A stretch of 64,000 bases of DNA from Acidimicrobiia bacterium (GCA_035948415.1 DASZJD010000094.1:1-64000); one strand, 5' to 3'. Positions 29,938 through 38,108 are shown, counted from the first letter of the stretch. The notes: generated from the letters alone by a model not told the origin. Program-made: numbers and translations.

Positions 29938-31049
29938 AGGCTTGGCTGGGCCCCGGTCACCCGACCGGCTCCCACCTCAAGATGACACGCGGGTGTGATG
30001 CCCGCGGGCAGGGTTCCGGCCGTGGTGACGACCGTCTGGGCGCCGCTGGGGAGCGCCGCGACGAGGGCCGCGGCTCGCTCGCCGTCGAGCTCGCTGAACA
30101 CGTCGTCGAGGAGCAGCACCGGCTCACTGCCCACGACCTCCGCCACCACCCGATGCGAGGCCAGGCGGAGGGCGAGCGCCAGGGTGCGCTGCTCACCTTG
30201 GGAGGCGTGCGTGCGGCTGTCACGCTCGTCGATGGTGAGCCGGCAATCGTCCCGGTGGGGGCCGACGAGGGTGACCCCACGGTCGAGCTCGCGTCGCCGC
30301 TCTCGCTCGAGCGCAGCGCGCAGCGCGGCCTCGACCTGGTCTACGGGGGGATCCGGATCAGCCCAGCCCGGGTGGTAGGCGGTGCGGACGTGGAGCGTGT
30401 GCGGGGCCAACGCCCGGTACGCCGCATCCACGGCGGGTGCGAGCCGGGCCAGGAGCCGCAGCCGCCCCCGCACGAGCTCGCCTCCCGCCTGAACGAGCTG
30501 ATCATCGAACACGGCCAGCGTGGCGCGGGCCTCCCGGTCCCGCACGCCGGCACGAAGCAGGGCGTTGCGGTGGCGCAGCACCCGCTCCACGTCCCCGCGC
30601 ACGCCGGCGTAGCGGGGCGCCGACGCGGCCAGGAGCTCGTCGAGGAAGCCCCGCCGCTCACCGGGGCCCCCCTTCACGAGCTGCAGGTCGTCCGGCGCGA
30701 ACACGGTCACGCGGAGGCTGCCGAGGAGATCGCGGGTGCGGGCCGCCGGATGTCCGTTCAAGAGGATGCGGTGCCGGCCGACCTGTCGGAGCTCCACGTC
30801 CACGCTCCGGGTACCGGAGCCGTTGCCCACAACGCCACGGATGACCGCCCGCTCGGCTCCGTCACGGATCAGTGCCCCATCGGGAACCCGACGGAACGAG
30901 TGACCGAGCGCCAGCCAGCCCATTGCCTCCAAGAGACTGGTCTTGCCCTGGCCGTTCGCGCCGGTCACGCCGATCACCGCCGCCGGCAGCTCGAGCGCGA
31001 CTGACTCGTAGCAGCGAAAGTCGAGGAGCTCGAGTCGGGCCAGGTACAC
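29934..31049 (-). CDS. recF: DNA replication and repair protein RecF
   Basis: About 371 residues of the SMC-like ATPase RecF. Walker A is GANGQGKTSLLEA near residue 36, the signature motif is ASQGEQRTLALALRLA near residue 283 and Walker B is PVLLLDDVFSELD near residue 310. It directs RecA onto single-strand gaps at stalled forks. GTG 31049 is chosen because the family starts directly with YLARLELLDFRCYE; an upstream GTG at 31070 adds seven residues and has no better ribosome site. It lies 46 bases after dnaN and overlaps the DUF721 start. Confidence 0.95.
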   Translation of the reverse strand: MYLARLELLDFRCYESVALELPAAVIGVTGANGQGKTSLLEAMGWLALGHSFRRVPDGALIRDGAERAVIRGVVGNGSGTRSVDVELRQVGRHRILLNGHPAARTRDLLGSLRVTVFAPDDLQLVKGGPGERRGFLDELLAASAPRYAGVRGDVERVLRHRNALLRAGVRDREARATLAVFDDQLVQAGGELVRGRLRLLARLAPAVDAAYRALAPHTLHVRTAYHPGWADPDPPVDQVEAALRAALERERRRELDRGVTLVGPHRDDCRLTIDERDSRTHASQGEQRTLALALRLASHRVVAEVVGSEPVLLLDDVFSELDGERAAALVAALPSGAQTVVTTAGTLPAGITPACHLEVGAGRVTGAQPSL

Positions 31050-31095
31050 GCTGCGTCCACGGCACGGCACACCGGGGGCGAGCCCGCCGCGCCGA

Positions 31096-32199
31096 TCAGG
31101 CGATCCGCACCGGCATGAGCAGGTACAAAAAGTCCGCCCCGTCGCTTCCCCGCAACACCGCCGGCTTCAACGGGTCGATCGTCTCGATCACGATCTCAGA
31201 GGATCCCGCCGCCTCCAGCCCGTCGAGGAGGAACTGTGAGTTGAACGCCACCGTGAGCTCGGCGCCTTCGTACTTTGCCTCGACCGGCTCGTACGACTGC
31301 CCGACGTCCTGGGCCGTGGCCGACAGCTCCAGCCCGCCGGCGCTCATCGCGAGCCGGATGGGGCTCGAATCTCGGTTCTGACCTGCCACCAGTCGAACGC
31401 GGTTCACAGCGTCTGCCAGCGCGTCCCGCTCGACCGCGAGCCGGTTCGGGTAGCCGCTCGGCACCAGCTGCTGGTAGTTCGGGAAATCCCCCTCCACCAG
31501 ACGAGCGGTCAGCTCGGTTCCGTTCAGGCGGAAGGTGACGTCGCGCTCCCCGAGGAACACCTCCACTTCGCCGTCGGTCGGGAGGAGCCGCTGCAACTCC
31601 CCGAGGCCTTTGGCCCCCACGAGCACCGAGCGACCTTCCGTCAACAAGCTGACGCCGGGCAGGTCCCGGACTGCGAGCCGATACGAATCCGTGGCGACCA
31701 AGCGAACACCGTCCGCCGTCGCCGCGACGAGCACGCCGGTCAGAATCGGGCGGGCATCGTCTTTCGAGGCCGCCGGGACGACCTGGCGCAGCCCCTGGGC
31801 TAGCGGACCCGCCGCCACCTTCACCCCTTGACCCTCCGGCTCCGGGAGTCGCGGAAAATCCGACGCGGCCAGGGTCCGAACCTCAGACCGGAACCGGCCC
31901 GCCTCGATCTTGGCCTGGTCGTCTCCGAGCTCCACTTGCACGACGCCAGCGGCGAGACGGCCCATCAGCTCCTGCAAGAGCCGGGCGACGAGCACCGCGC
32001 TCCCCTCCCCCTCCACCTCGGCCGGCACCCGCACCCGGATCGTCAGCTCTAGGTCGGAACCGACCAGCTCCACCTGGTCGCCCTGGAGCCGGACGAGTAG
32101 CCCCGACAGGACCGGTAGGGCCCCGCTCCGAGACGCCACAGCGCGGTAGGCGCTCGCCACGGCGTCGGCGAGGGTGTCACGTTCGCAACGGAACTTCAC
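31096..32199 (-). CDS. dnaN: DNA polymerase III beta sliding clamp
   Basis: 367 residues comprising the three clamp domains. The N-terminus is VKFRCERDTLADAVASAYRAV, and the C-terminus ends in the family tail LKPAVLRGSDGADFLYLLMPVRI (MPVR motif). It holds the polymerase on DNA and recruits partners such as NucS, also in this window. GTG 32199 is chosen over GTG 32205: AGGAG (32205-32209 on the minus strand) lies five bases before 32199 but abuts 32205, and the family starts MKFR. It is separated from dnaA by the likely oriC. Confidence 0.97.
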   Translation of the reverse strand: MKFRCERDTLADAVASAYRAVASRSGALPVLSGLLVRLQGDQVELVGSDLELTIRVRVPAEVEGEGSAVLVARLLQELMGRLAAGVVQVELGDDQAKIEAGRFRSEVRTLAASDFPRLPEPEGQGVKVAAGPLAQGLRQVVPAASKDDARPILTGVLVAATADGVRLVATDSYRLAVRDLPGVSLLTEGRSVLVGAKGLGELQRLLPTDGEVEVFLGERDVTFRLNGTELTARLVEGDFPNYQQLVPSGYPNRLAVERDALADAVNRVRLVAGQNRDSSPIRLAMSAGGLELSATAQDVGQSYEPVEAKYEGAELTVAFNSQFLLDGLEAAGSSEIVIETIDPLKPAVLRGSDGADFLYLLMPVRIA

Positions 32200-32209
32200 G
32201 GGCACTCCT

Positions 32210-32444
32210 GTGAGGTGGCCTACCGCTTACTACTAAGTACCAAGGGTTGTCGTTGTTATAGGGGGTGTGGATTGTGGACAAGCCCCCCGTTTAGGCAGGT
32301 CAGAGGGCAGATCGGTCCTCCCCAGCTATCCCCAGGTCGGACGCTCGCTCCACTGCCCGTCAGCGGTCTGGTCCCTGGAACGCCAGCGTATCCAGAGGGG
32401 GTGAGGGGAAATCCCCAGGCTTCCACAGCGTCGTCCACACGGGG
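32210..32444. other. oriC: Probable oriC between dnaA and dnaN
   Basis: A 235-base non-coding gap in the standard actinobacterial oriC position. It contains a perfect TTGTCCACA-type DnaA box on the minus strand (32273-32281), a one-mismatch box TCGTCCACA on the plus strand (32431-32439) and weaker relatives at 32266-32274 (TGTGGATTG), 32326-32334 (CTATCCCCA) and near 32389. The stretch 32224-32260 (TACTAAGTACC...GTTGTTATA) is among the most AT-rich in the window and is a good DNA-unwinding candidate. Genes diverge away from it. The box number is low compared with mycobacterial or Streptomyces origins. Confidence 0.8.
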
Positions 32445-33881
32445 TCAGCTGGCGCTGCCGCGGCGGATCCGCTTCATGAGCTCGTTGACTTGGTCGAACG
32501 TGTGGTGCCGCTCGTGCATCTGCTCGCGGATCTTGTCGACCGCGTACATGACCGTGGTGTGGTCGCGGCCGCCGAACTCCTCGGCGATTCGCGGGTAGCT
32601 GAGGTCAGTGAGCTCGCGCATGACGTACATGCCGATCTGCCGAGCGTTGACGAGCGGCCGCCGCCGGCTCTTGCCACAGAGTTCGTCGAGGGTCCAGCCG
32701 AACTGCTTCGCGGTTTCGTCGAGGATGAGCGTGGGTGTGATCTCACGCGGTTTCGTGGCGGGCAGGAGGTCGGCAAGGACGGACCGCGCCACTTCTTCCG
32801 ACAGCGGCGCTCGGTTCAGGCTCGAGTAGGCGGCAACTCGGATCAGCGCGCCCTCGAGCTCCCGGATGTTGTCCTGGATGCTTGAGGCGATGAAGGCGAG
32901 GACCTCGTCCGGGATGCCGTGGAGGTGTTCAGCCTCTGCCTTCTTGCGAAGGATCGCCAGGCGGGTCTCGAACTCGGGGGGCTGGACATCGGTGATGAGG
33001 CCCCATTCGAACCGGCTGCGCAGCCGGTCCTCGAGGGTAGCGATCGACTTCGGTGAGCGGTCTGACGAGATGATGATCTGCCCGCCTGCGTTGTGGATCT
33101 GGTTGAAGGTGTGGAAGAACTCCTCTTGCAGTTCCTGGGTGCGCTCGAGGAATTGGATGTCGTCGATGAGCAGCACGTCGAGGTCGCGGTAGCGACGCTT
33201 GAAGAGGGGCATACGCGTGCGATCTCGGATGGCCTCCACGAAGTCGTTCATGAATGCTTCGGTGGTGAGGTACCGCACCCGGAACTTTGGAAGGACCGCC
33301 CGTACGTGATGACCGATCGCGTGGAGCAGGTGCGTCTTGCCGAGGCCGGCGCGGCCGTAGATGAACAAGGGGTTGTACGCCTGCGCCGGCTCCTCCGCGA
33401 CGGAGAGCGCGGCAGCGTGCGCGAACCGGTTCGAAGCACCGATCACGAACTGGTCGAATGTGTAGCGGGGGTTCAGCATCGTCGACGACAGCGGCGTTGT
33501 GACCGACGGCGCCGGGGTCGGTGGCTCCGGTGCGGCAGCCACTGTTGGCTGGCTCAGGGCCAGGAGGACCTCGTCGCCACGGGCCTCAGTGTCGACCTGC
33601 AGGTCCACGGCCAGGGCCCGGCCGGTGGACCGCAGCAGGGCTGACTCGAGGATGGGCAGGTACTGAGACCGGATCTTCTCGGCTGCGAAGGCGTTAGGGA
33701 CCCCGAGGTACAAGACGTCGTCGTCGAGGCCCAGCGGGTGGAGGCCGTGGAACCAGGTCTGCCACGCCGAGTCGGCGAGCTCGGCCCGGACTCGCCCGCG
33801 GGCCTGGTCCCAGATGCGTTCGGCCAGGTCGTCGGCGGGGGTCAGATCCGGCGGGTCTTCGTTGTCCACAGGCGCGTCCAC
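32445..33881 (-). CDS. dnaA: Chromosomal replication initiator DnaA
   Basis: About 478 residues. Domain I (about residues 20-95) includes [13 protein letters not shown]; domain II is a short Pro/Thr-rich linker. Domain III has [19 protein letters not shown] (Walker A), [12 protein letters not shown] (Walker B) and SDRSPKSI. Domain IV has the DnaA-box recognition helix [17 protein letters not shown] near the C-terminus. It opens oriC and loads DnaB. The start is uncertain: GTG 33881 ([12 protein letters not shown]) or GTG 33869; further upstream the frame codes for an unconserved Arg-rich stretch. Three DnaA-box-like sites overlap the chosen start region, suggesting autoregulation. The gene reads leftward, away from rpmH. 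Confidence 0.97.
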   Translation of the reverse strand: MDAPVDNEDPPDLTPADDLAERIWDQARGRVRAELADSAWQTWFHGLHPLGLDDDVLYLGVPNAFAAEKIRSQYLPILESALLRSTGRALAVDLQVDTEARGDEVLLALSQPTVAAAPEPPTPAPSVTTPLSSTMLNPRYTFDQFVIGASNRFAHAAALSVAEEPAQAYNPLFIYGRAGLGKTHLLHAIGHHVRAVLPKFRVRYLTTEAFMNDFVEAIRDRTRMPLFKRRYRDLDVLLIDDIQFLERTQELQEEFFHTFNQIHNAGGQIIISSDRSPKSIATLEDRLRSRFEWGLITDVQPPEFETRLAILRKKAEAEHLHGIPDEVLAFIASSIQDNIRELEGALIRVAAYSSLNRAPLSEEVARSVLADLLPATKPREITPTLILDETAKQFGWTLDELCGKSRRRPLVNARQIGMYVMRELTDLSYPRIAEEFGGRDHTTVMYAVDKIREQMHERHHTFDQVNELMKRIRRGSAS

Positions 33882-33894
33882 ACGTTGTGGAGAA
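33862..33894. promoter_or_regulatory. DnaA-box cluster over the dnaA start
   Basis: TTGTCCACA (33862-33870, perfect), GCGTCCACA (33874-33882, two mismatches) and, on the other strand, TGTGGAGAA (33886-33894, one mismatch) sit within 33 bases at the 5' end of dnaA. Clustering at the start codon suggests DnaA represses its own expression; they could also belong to a bipartite origin. Confidence 0.5.
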
Positions 33895-34089
33895 ACGGGA
33901 GTGGCGCCCGCCGCTCCCCCCTCCGGGCTGGCCGGCCGGTCGAGGCGGAGGCCCCGCAGGGAAGTGCGCCGCCGGAGGCCGGAACGACGGCGAGCGGGGA
34001 ACGTAGCACCGGGTGGCGAGACGTCACAAGGGGCGATGTCGAGGCGAGACCAGTGCGCGCGAGCCCGGGGGCGGCGCGGCACGGGCGCG

Positions 34090-34121
34090 TTGCGACGTCC
34101 TTCGAAGGGGCCCGGTACACT
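34090..34121 (+). promoter_or_regulatory. Putative promoter of the rpmH/rnpA operon
   Basis: TTGCGA (34090-34095) and TACACT (34116-34121) resemble -35 and -10 elements, although the 20-base spacing is longer than ideal. The transcript would have a leader of about 80 bases before the overlapping rnpA and rpmH starts. Other hexamers nearby fit less well. Confidence 0.4.
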
Positions 34122-34196
34122 GCTCCGTTACCGCGGCGGCGTGTCCTCGTAGCGCTCCGCCCCCTCGGCGGAGGCCCAGCGTCTCGGGTGCGCTCC

Positions 34197-34202
34197 AGGA
34201 GG
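34197..34202 (+). promoter_or_regulatory. Shared Shine-Dalgarno for rnpA and rpmH
   Basis: AGGAGG lies two bases before the rnpA ATG (34205) and six bases before the rpmH GTG (34209). Six is near-optimal and two is too close, so a ribosome bound here should favour rpmH. That would give much bL34 and little RNase P protein from one site. Confidence 0.75.
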
Positions 34203-34204
34203 CC

Positions 34205-34669
34205 ATGCGTGAAGCGCACGTTCCAACCCAACACTCGGAAGCGCAAGAAGAAGCACGGCTTTCGCGCGCGGATGCAGACGCGCGGCGGCCGGGCGGTGCT
34301 GAAAGCGCGACGCGCCCGAGGCCGCAAGCGGCTCGCGGCCTGACTGACGCTGTCCGCGACCGTGGGACGTTCGAGGCGCTCGCTCAGGCCCGGCCGGCGC
34401 GACGCGGACCGGTTTCGGTGCGGGCGGTCGCGGGAGTCGGCGCCGGACCGCCCCGGGTCGCGTACGCGGTGGGGCGGGCCGTGGGGGGCGCGGTGGCGCG
34501 CAACCGAGCACGGCGGCGTCTCCGGGCCGCCGTCGGTGTCCACGCGGACGCATTGCAACGCGGCGCGGCGTACCTCGTGGCGGCCGGTCGGGAAGCCGTG
34601 ACGATGCCTTTCTGCGAGTTGGCTCGGCACGTGGGGGAAGCCGTCCGCGCCCAGGAGCTCCGACGATGA
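34205..34669 (+). CDS. rnpA: RNase P protein component, with N-terminal extension encoded over rpmH
   Basis: The RnpA core (about residues 46-154) is clear: [18 protein letters not shown], then [28 protein letters not shown], where the RNR motif and basic helix bind the RNA subunit for tRNA 5' maturation. In this frame the only ATG, GTG or TTG upstream of the core that follows a ribosome site is ATG 34205; between it and the core no such codon occurs (a CTG at 34340 is the only weak option). The 154-residue protein therefore has a ~45-residue extension and contains the whole of rpmH in another frame, as known for Thermus. The stop overlaps yidD (ATGA). Confidence 0.82.
   Translation: MREAHVPTQHSEAQEEARLSRADADARRPGGAESATRPRPQAARGLTDAVRDRGTFEALAQARPARRGPVSVRAVAGVGAGPPRVAYAVGRAVGGAVARNRARRRLRAAVGVHADALQRGAAYLVAAGREAVTMPFCELARHVGEAVRAQELRR
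34209..34343 (+). CDS. rpmH: 50S ribosomal protein bL34
   Basis: 44 residues matching bL34 throughout: [18 protein letters not shown], then [20 protein letters not shown] and a final LAA. GTG 34209 is set by the conserved start and by AGGAGG six bases before it. The gene lies entirely inside rnpA in a different frame. bL34 stabilises 23S rRNA in the large subunit. It heads the rightward operon to parB, as is typical next to dnaA. Confidence 0.96.
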   Translation: MKRTFQPNTRKRKKKHGFRARMQTRGGRAVLKARRARGRKRLAA

Positions 34670-34947
34670 GCGGGAGCGCTCGGCCACGCCTGGCCGCCCG
34701 CTTGCTGATGGTGCCGATCCGAGCCTGGCGGCTGGCGAGCACGCGGCTGCCGTCGCGATGCCGGTTCTATCCGTCCTGCTCCGAGTACGCGCTCGAGGCG
34801 CTTGCCGAGCACGGGGCTACGCGCGGCAGCTGGCTGGCGGCTCGGCGCCTCGCTCGATGCCACCCCTGGCATCCCGGGGGCGTGGATCACGTCCCCCCGT
34901 CGAACAGACGTTCCCCGAGGGCGGCGCCCGGCGCCGCCACCTCCTGA
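34666..34947 (+). CDS. yidD: Membrane protein insertion efficiency factor YidD
   Basis: 93 residues. The YidD core is unmistakable: [26 protein letters not shown], with the invariant C-x-F-x-P-S-C-S-x-Y pattern, and [15 protein letters not shown]. An amphipathic N-terminal helix ([15 protein letters not shown]) would lie on the membrane. YidD assists YidC-dependent membrane protein insertion. The ATG overlaps the rnpA stop by four bases, and yidC begins nine bases after the stop. Confidence 0.95.
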   Translation: MSGSARPRLAARLLMVPIRAWRLASTRLPSRCRFYPSCSEYALEALAEHGATRGSWLAARRLARCHPWHPGGVDHVPPSNRRSPRAAPGAATS

Positions 34948-34956
34948 GAGGCCGAG

Positions 34957-36117
34957 ATGCAGCAGTTCCTGAACACGATCTACAACGCGCTCGGGGCCGT
35001 CCTGGCCTTCTTCTACTCGCTGATCCCCAATCTGGGGGTGGCGATCATCCTGCTGACCCTCGTCGTGATGGTCGTGCTCTACCCGCTGACGGCCAAGCAG
35101 GCGAAGTCGATGATGGCCATGCAGCGCGTGCAGCCCGAGATCAAGAAGCTGCAGGCGAAGTACAAGGGGGATCGTCAGAAGCTCAACGAAGAGATGATGA
35201 AGTTCTACCAGGAGAACAAGATCAACCCCCTGGCTGGGTGTCTGCCCCTGGTAGTGCAGCTGCCGATTTTCTTCGCGCTCTTCCGGGTATTGCGCGACCC
35301 GTTCAAGCACATCCCGAAGACCGGTAGCTTCTCAAGCCTCTACACGGCGTTCTGCGGGGGCGTGAGCAAGTGCACGAGCAGCTCCGTCCACCACCTGAAG
35401 TTCCTGACCCTCGACCTCCAGAAGACCCCCACAGAGGCGCACGGCCTGAACGCGGTGCTGGCGTTCCTCCTCGTCGGTCTGGTGGTCGTCACGGGCATGC
35501 TGCAGACCAAGCAGGCCCAGTCCCGCACGCCGGCGGCGAGCAAGCAGATGGGCACCGTGATGAAGATCCTGCCGGTCTTCTTCGGGCTGATCTCGCTGCA
35601 GTTCCCGGCCGGGCTGGTGCTCTACTTCTTCGTGAGCAACCTCTTCCGGGTCGGCCAGCAAGAGCTCATCTTCCGCCGGCACGGCACCGCGGCCAGCCCG
35701 GCCCGCGGAGGCCCGAAGCTGCCGCGGGGAGGCGGCGCGGCCATCGACGTCGCCAGCAGCGACCGAACGGAGCCCGAGTCGGGGACCCCAGACGGAGACG
35801 GTGAGGGCGCACAAGCCGAGGCGCCGCCGCCGGCGTCGAAGCCCAAGCGCGTCAACCGCTCGCCGGCACGGCCGGCGCGGCCGGAGCGCGCGACGGTTCC
35901 GGAGCAGCGCGTCCGAGGCGGTGGGCTCCGGTCCTTGTTCCAGCTGCCGCCGCCCCCAGGCGGCAACGGGGGCGGGCGAACGAAGGCCCCGAGCCGTCCA
36001 CCGTCGGCAGGGACGCCACGGCGCCCGGGGCCGAGCGTCTCGGCGGGCAGCGGATCGAGCGGGCGACCGCCCCCGCAGCGTCGGCGCCGGAGCTCCAAGA
36101 AGAAGCGGAAGCGCTGA
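34957..36117 (+). CDS. yidC: Membrane protein insertase YidC
   Basis: 386 residues. There is no N-terminal periplasmic domain, as in Gram-positive YidC/Oxa1. The hydrophilic-groove core has five spans, with LTLVVMVVLYPLTAKQAKSM near residue 30-50, a cytoplasmic helical hairpin (QPEIKKLQAKYKGDRQKLNEEM), NKINPLAGCLPLVVQLPIFFAL, then two more spans before LYFFVSNLFRVGQQELIFRRHG. The last ~145 residues are a hydrophilic, strongly basic and Pro/Arg/Gly-rich tail that ends SSKKKRKR. Such tails can bind ribosomes or RNA. It inserts Sec-dependent and Sec-independent membrane proteins. Confidence 0.95.
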   Translation: MQQFLNTIYNALGAVLAFFYSLIPNLGVAIILLTLVVMVVLYPLTAKQAKSMMAMQRVQPEIKKLQAKYKGDRQKLNEEMMKFYQENKINPLAGCLPLVVQLPIFFALFRVLRDPFKHIPKTGSFSSLYTAFCGGVSKCTSSSVHHLKFLTLDLQKTPTEAHGLNAVLAFLLVGLVVVTGMLQTKQAQSRTPAASKQMGTVMKILPVFFGLISLQFPAGLVLYFFVSNLFRVGQQELIFRRHGTAASPARGGPKLPRGGGAAIDVASSDRTEPESGTPDGDGEGAQAEAPPPASKPKRVNRSPARPARPERATVPEQRVRGGGLRSLFQLPPPPGGNGGGRTKAPSRPPSAGTPRRPGPSVSAGSGSSGRPPPQRRRRSSKKKRKR

Positions 36118-36127
36118 GGCCAGTCGC

Positions 36128-37018
36128 ATGGAGTGGGTGGAGACGACCGGGCGTACCGTTGCCGCGGCGTTGGACGTCGCGCTCGACACCCTGGGCGTCG
36201 ACGAGGACGAGGTCGAGTTCGAGGTGCTGGAGGAGCCGCGCGGCGGCCTGCTTGGGCGACGCGAGGCTCGCATCCGAGCCCGAGTGCGGCCGATCTCCCG
36301 GGAGAAGCCGGGGGAGCGGCGGCCTCGAGCCCGCCGGACGCGGCCGGGCGAGGCCCGCGGCCGGGAGGGTGGGCGGGGCGCTGGCCGCCGGGGCCGGGCC
36401 GGCGGCGCCCGGGCTCGCAGCAGCGGCGACGAGGCGGCGGTGGCCACGGCCGCGGAGGCCGAGCGAAGCCGCCCCCGGCGGCGTCGGGGTGGGTCGAGTG
36501 GCGCCGGGCGAGAGGCGCGAGGCGACGAGGAGACGAGGGAGGAGCCGGTGAGCGAGGTGCCGGTGGAGGACCAGGCCCGCGAGGCGGAGACGTTCACCCG
36601 GGGGCTCATCGAGGCCTTTGGCGCCGCGGCGACCGTGGCCGTCACCATCGACGAGGAGGGCGGGGTGCTGGTGGACGTGACCGGCCAAGACCTCGGGCTG
36701 CTCGTCGGCCCTCGGGGCGCCACGCTCCAAGCCATCGAGGAACTGGTGCGCACGGTGGTGCAGCGGCGGACCGAGGGCCGGGGCGCCCGGATCAACGTCG
36801 ACGTCGCTGGCTATCGGGCCAAGCGGCGGGAGGCACTCGCCCGGTTCGCCGAGGAGCTGGCCGACAAGGTCCGGGAGACCGGGCGCGACCAGGCCCTCGA
36901 GCCCATGCCGCCGGCGGACCGCAAGGTCGTTCATGACACCATCGCCGCGCTCGACGGTGTGACGACTGCGTCGGAGGGCGAGGAGCCCCACCGCCGCGTG
37001 GTAGTCCGGCCCGGCTGA
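36128..37018 (+). CDS. jag: Jag/KhpB-type RNA-binding protein with Arg/Gly-rich linker
   Basis: 296 residues with the Jag_N domain (about residues 1-55, MEWVETTGRTVAAALDVAL), a central linker of ~90 residues very rich in Arg, Gly and Ala (RARRTRPGEARGREGGRGAG), a KH domain (about residues 155-215, containing GLLVGPRGATLQAIEELVR) and an R3H domain (about residues 220-290, with RREALARFAEEL and EPMPPADRKVVHDTI). The family binds RNA and affects cell elongation and division; it is a partner of KhpA in Firmicutes. ATG 36128 is chosen because Jag_N starts there. It lies between yidC and rsmG as usual. Confidence 0.93.
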   Translation: MEWVETTGRTVAAALDVALDTLGVDEDEVEFEVLEEPRGGLLGRREARIRARVRPISREKPGERRPRARRTRPGEARGREGGRGAGRRGRAGGARARSSGDEAAVATAAEAERSRPRRRRGGSSGAGREARGDEETREEPVSEVPVEDQAREAETFTRGLIEAFGAAATVAVTIDEEGGVLVDVTGQDLGLLVGPRGATLQAIEELVRTVVQRRTEGRGARINVDVAGYRAKRREALARFAEELADKVRETGRDQALEPMPPADRKVVHDTIAALDGVTTASEGEEPHRRVVVRPG

Positions 37019-37020
37019 TC

Positions 37021-37632
37021 GTGCCCGGCGGGCTGCCCGCCGTGCTCGCCCGGGCCCAGCGGCTCGGGTTCCTCGGGCCGGGCCCGGTGGAGGACCACAT
37101 CGAGCACGCGCGCCGCCTCGCCAGGCTCATCGAGCCGCCGTCGTCGTTCCTCGACCTCGGCAGCGGGGCTGGGGTCCCCGGCCTGATCCTGGCCCAAGAG
37201 TGGCCCGCCGCCACGGGGGTTCTGCTCGACTCGGTCGGCCGGCGGGGGGCGCACCTCCGAGCCGCTTGCCACGAACTGGGACTGACGGGGCGGGTGTCGG
37301 TGGTCGTCGCCCGGGCCGAAGACGCGGCGCGGCGCGAGGAATGGCGCGGCCGGCTCGCATGCGTGGTGGCTCGAGGGTTCGGGGCGGCGGCGGTCACCGC
37401 GGAGTCCGGCGTGGGATTCCTGGCGCGGGGAGGCGAGCTGGTGGTCTCCGAGCCCCCCGGCGGCGATGCCGGGCGGTGGGATCCCGCCGGGCTGGCGCGG
37501 CTGGGCCTTTCGGGACCGGAGATGGTGGTGAGCGCCGGCGTCGCGGTCGCCCGGCTCCGGCGTGACGGCACGCTGGACGAGCGGTGGCCGCGTCGATCGG
37601 GGGTGCCGGCCCGGCGGCCCCTCTGGGACTGA
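37021..37632 (+). CDS. rsmG: 16S rRNA (guanine527-N7)-methyltransferase RsmG
   Basis: 203 residues. The SAM-binding motif is FLDLGSGAGVPGLILA near residue 43-58, followed by LLDSVGRRGAHLRAA and a VARGFGAAAVTAE region where RsmG has its conserved RA motif. The N-terminus is short (LPAVLARAQRLGFLGPGPVEDHIEHA). It makes m7G527 in the 530 loop; loss gives low-level streptomycin resistance in other bacteria. The GTG start is two bases after the jag stop. The parS repeat array follows immediately. Confidence 0.9.
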   Translation: MPGGLPAVLARAQRLGFLGPGPVEDHIEHARRLARLIEPPSSFLDLGSGAGVPGLILAQEWPAATGVLLDSVGRRGAHLRAACHELGLTGRVSVVVARAEDAARREEWRGRLACVVARGFGAAAVTAESGVGFLARGGELVVSEPPGGDAGRWDPAGLARLGLSGPEMVVSAGVAVARLRRDGTLDERWPRRSGVPARRPLWD

Positions 37633-37633
37633 C

Positions 37634-37889
37634 GTTTCACGTGGAACCACCCCCACGGGAGGAGGCTCCGGGCGGGGGCGCGATGGCGTCGGCCACCACC
37701 GCCCCAGGTCTCCGGTTCCACGTGGAACCCCGCCCAGGGAGGAGGCCTCGCAACAGGGAGGGCCATGGCGCCGGCCCAGCCCCAGGTCTCCGGGTTCCAC
37801 GTGGAACCCACCCAGGGGAGGAGGCCTCCCGGCGTGGAGCCCCATGCCGTCGGCCACCACCGCCCCAAGTCTCGGGTTCCACGTGGAAC
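37634..37889. repeat. parS: parS array: four ParB sites in ~80-bp degenerate repeats
   Basis: Four near-identical 14-mers occur at 37634-37647 (GTTTCACGTGGAAC), 37715-37728, 37794-37807 and 37876-37889 (each GTTCCACGTGGAAC, a perfect palindrome). They are spaced 81, 79 and 82 bases apart. The canonical parS core is GTTTCACGTGAAAC, so three sites differ symmetrically at one position per arm and the first is a hybrid. The intervals are related too (each has a GGAGGAGGC- or GGAGGCC-like block and CCCCAGGTCTCCGG or a variant), showing a tandem-duplicated unit. The position between rsmG and parA fits a centromere cluster. Confidence 0.9.
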
Positions 37890-38059
37890 CGAGGGCGTGG
37901 GTCCAAGGAACGGGCGCGGGGGAGGGACTGGCCAGCAGCGCCGGCGAGGCTCGGCCGCTCTCCCAACGTCCACCCGCCCTGAGGCTGCACCGGCGCCGAG
38001 CGGACGAGCCGAGGTGGACAAACCGGAGGTGAACTCTTTCCAAGCGGCTCCGAGTCGCG

Positions 38060-38065
38060 TATCCT
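38060..38065 (+). promoter_or_regulatory. Putative -10 element upstream of parA
   Basis: TATCCT lies 43 bases before the parA GTG in the 219-base segment between the last parS site and parA. A weak -35-like TTTCCA sits 17 bases upstream of it. ParB spreading from the adjacent sites might repress it. Confidence 0.3.
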
Positions 38066-38108
38066 GCAAGCCCAGCCTCAAGTCGACGTCGAGACTCGCG
38101 GAGGAGCG

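Larger units (their letters stand above)
33882..34204. other. Divergent dnaA/rpmH-rnpA control region
   Basis: 323 bases between the dnaA start and the rnpA start. The dnaA side is a GC-rich open stretch with no conserved coding sequence. The rpmH side carries a promoter-like pair and the shared Shine-Dalgarno, both listed separately. I see no RNA gene. Confidence 0.55.

Noticed and set aside
34340-34669. rnpA starting at CTG 34340
   Set aside because: CTG starts are rare and no ribosome site precedes it; ATG 34205 has AGGAGG upstream. It remains the main alternative and is noted in the rnpA entry.
37634-37889. Regularly spaced repeats considered as a CRISPR array
   Set aside because: The repeat is a 14-bp palindrome matching parS, the intervals are related to one another rather than unique, and no cas gene is near.
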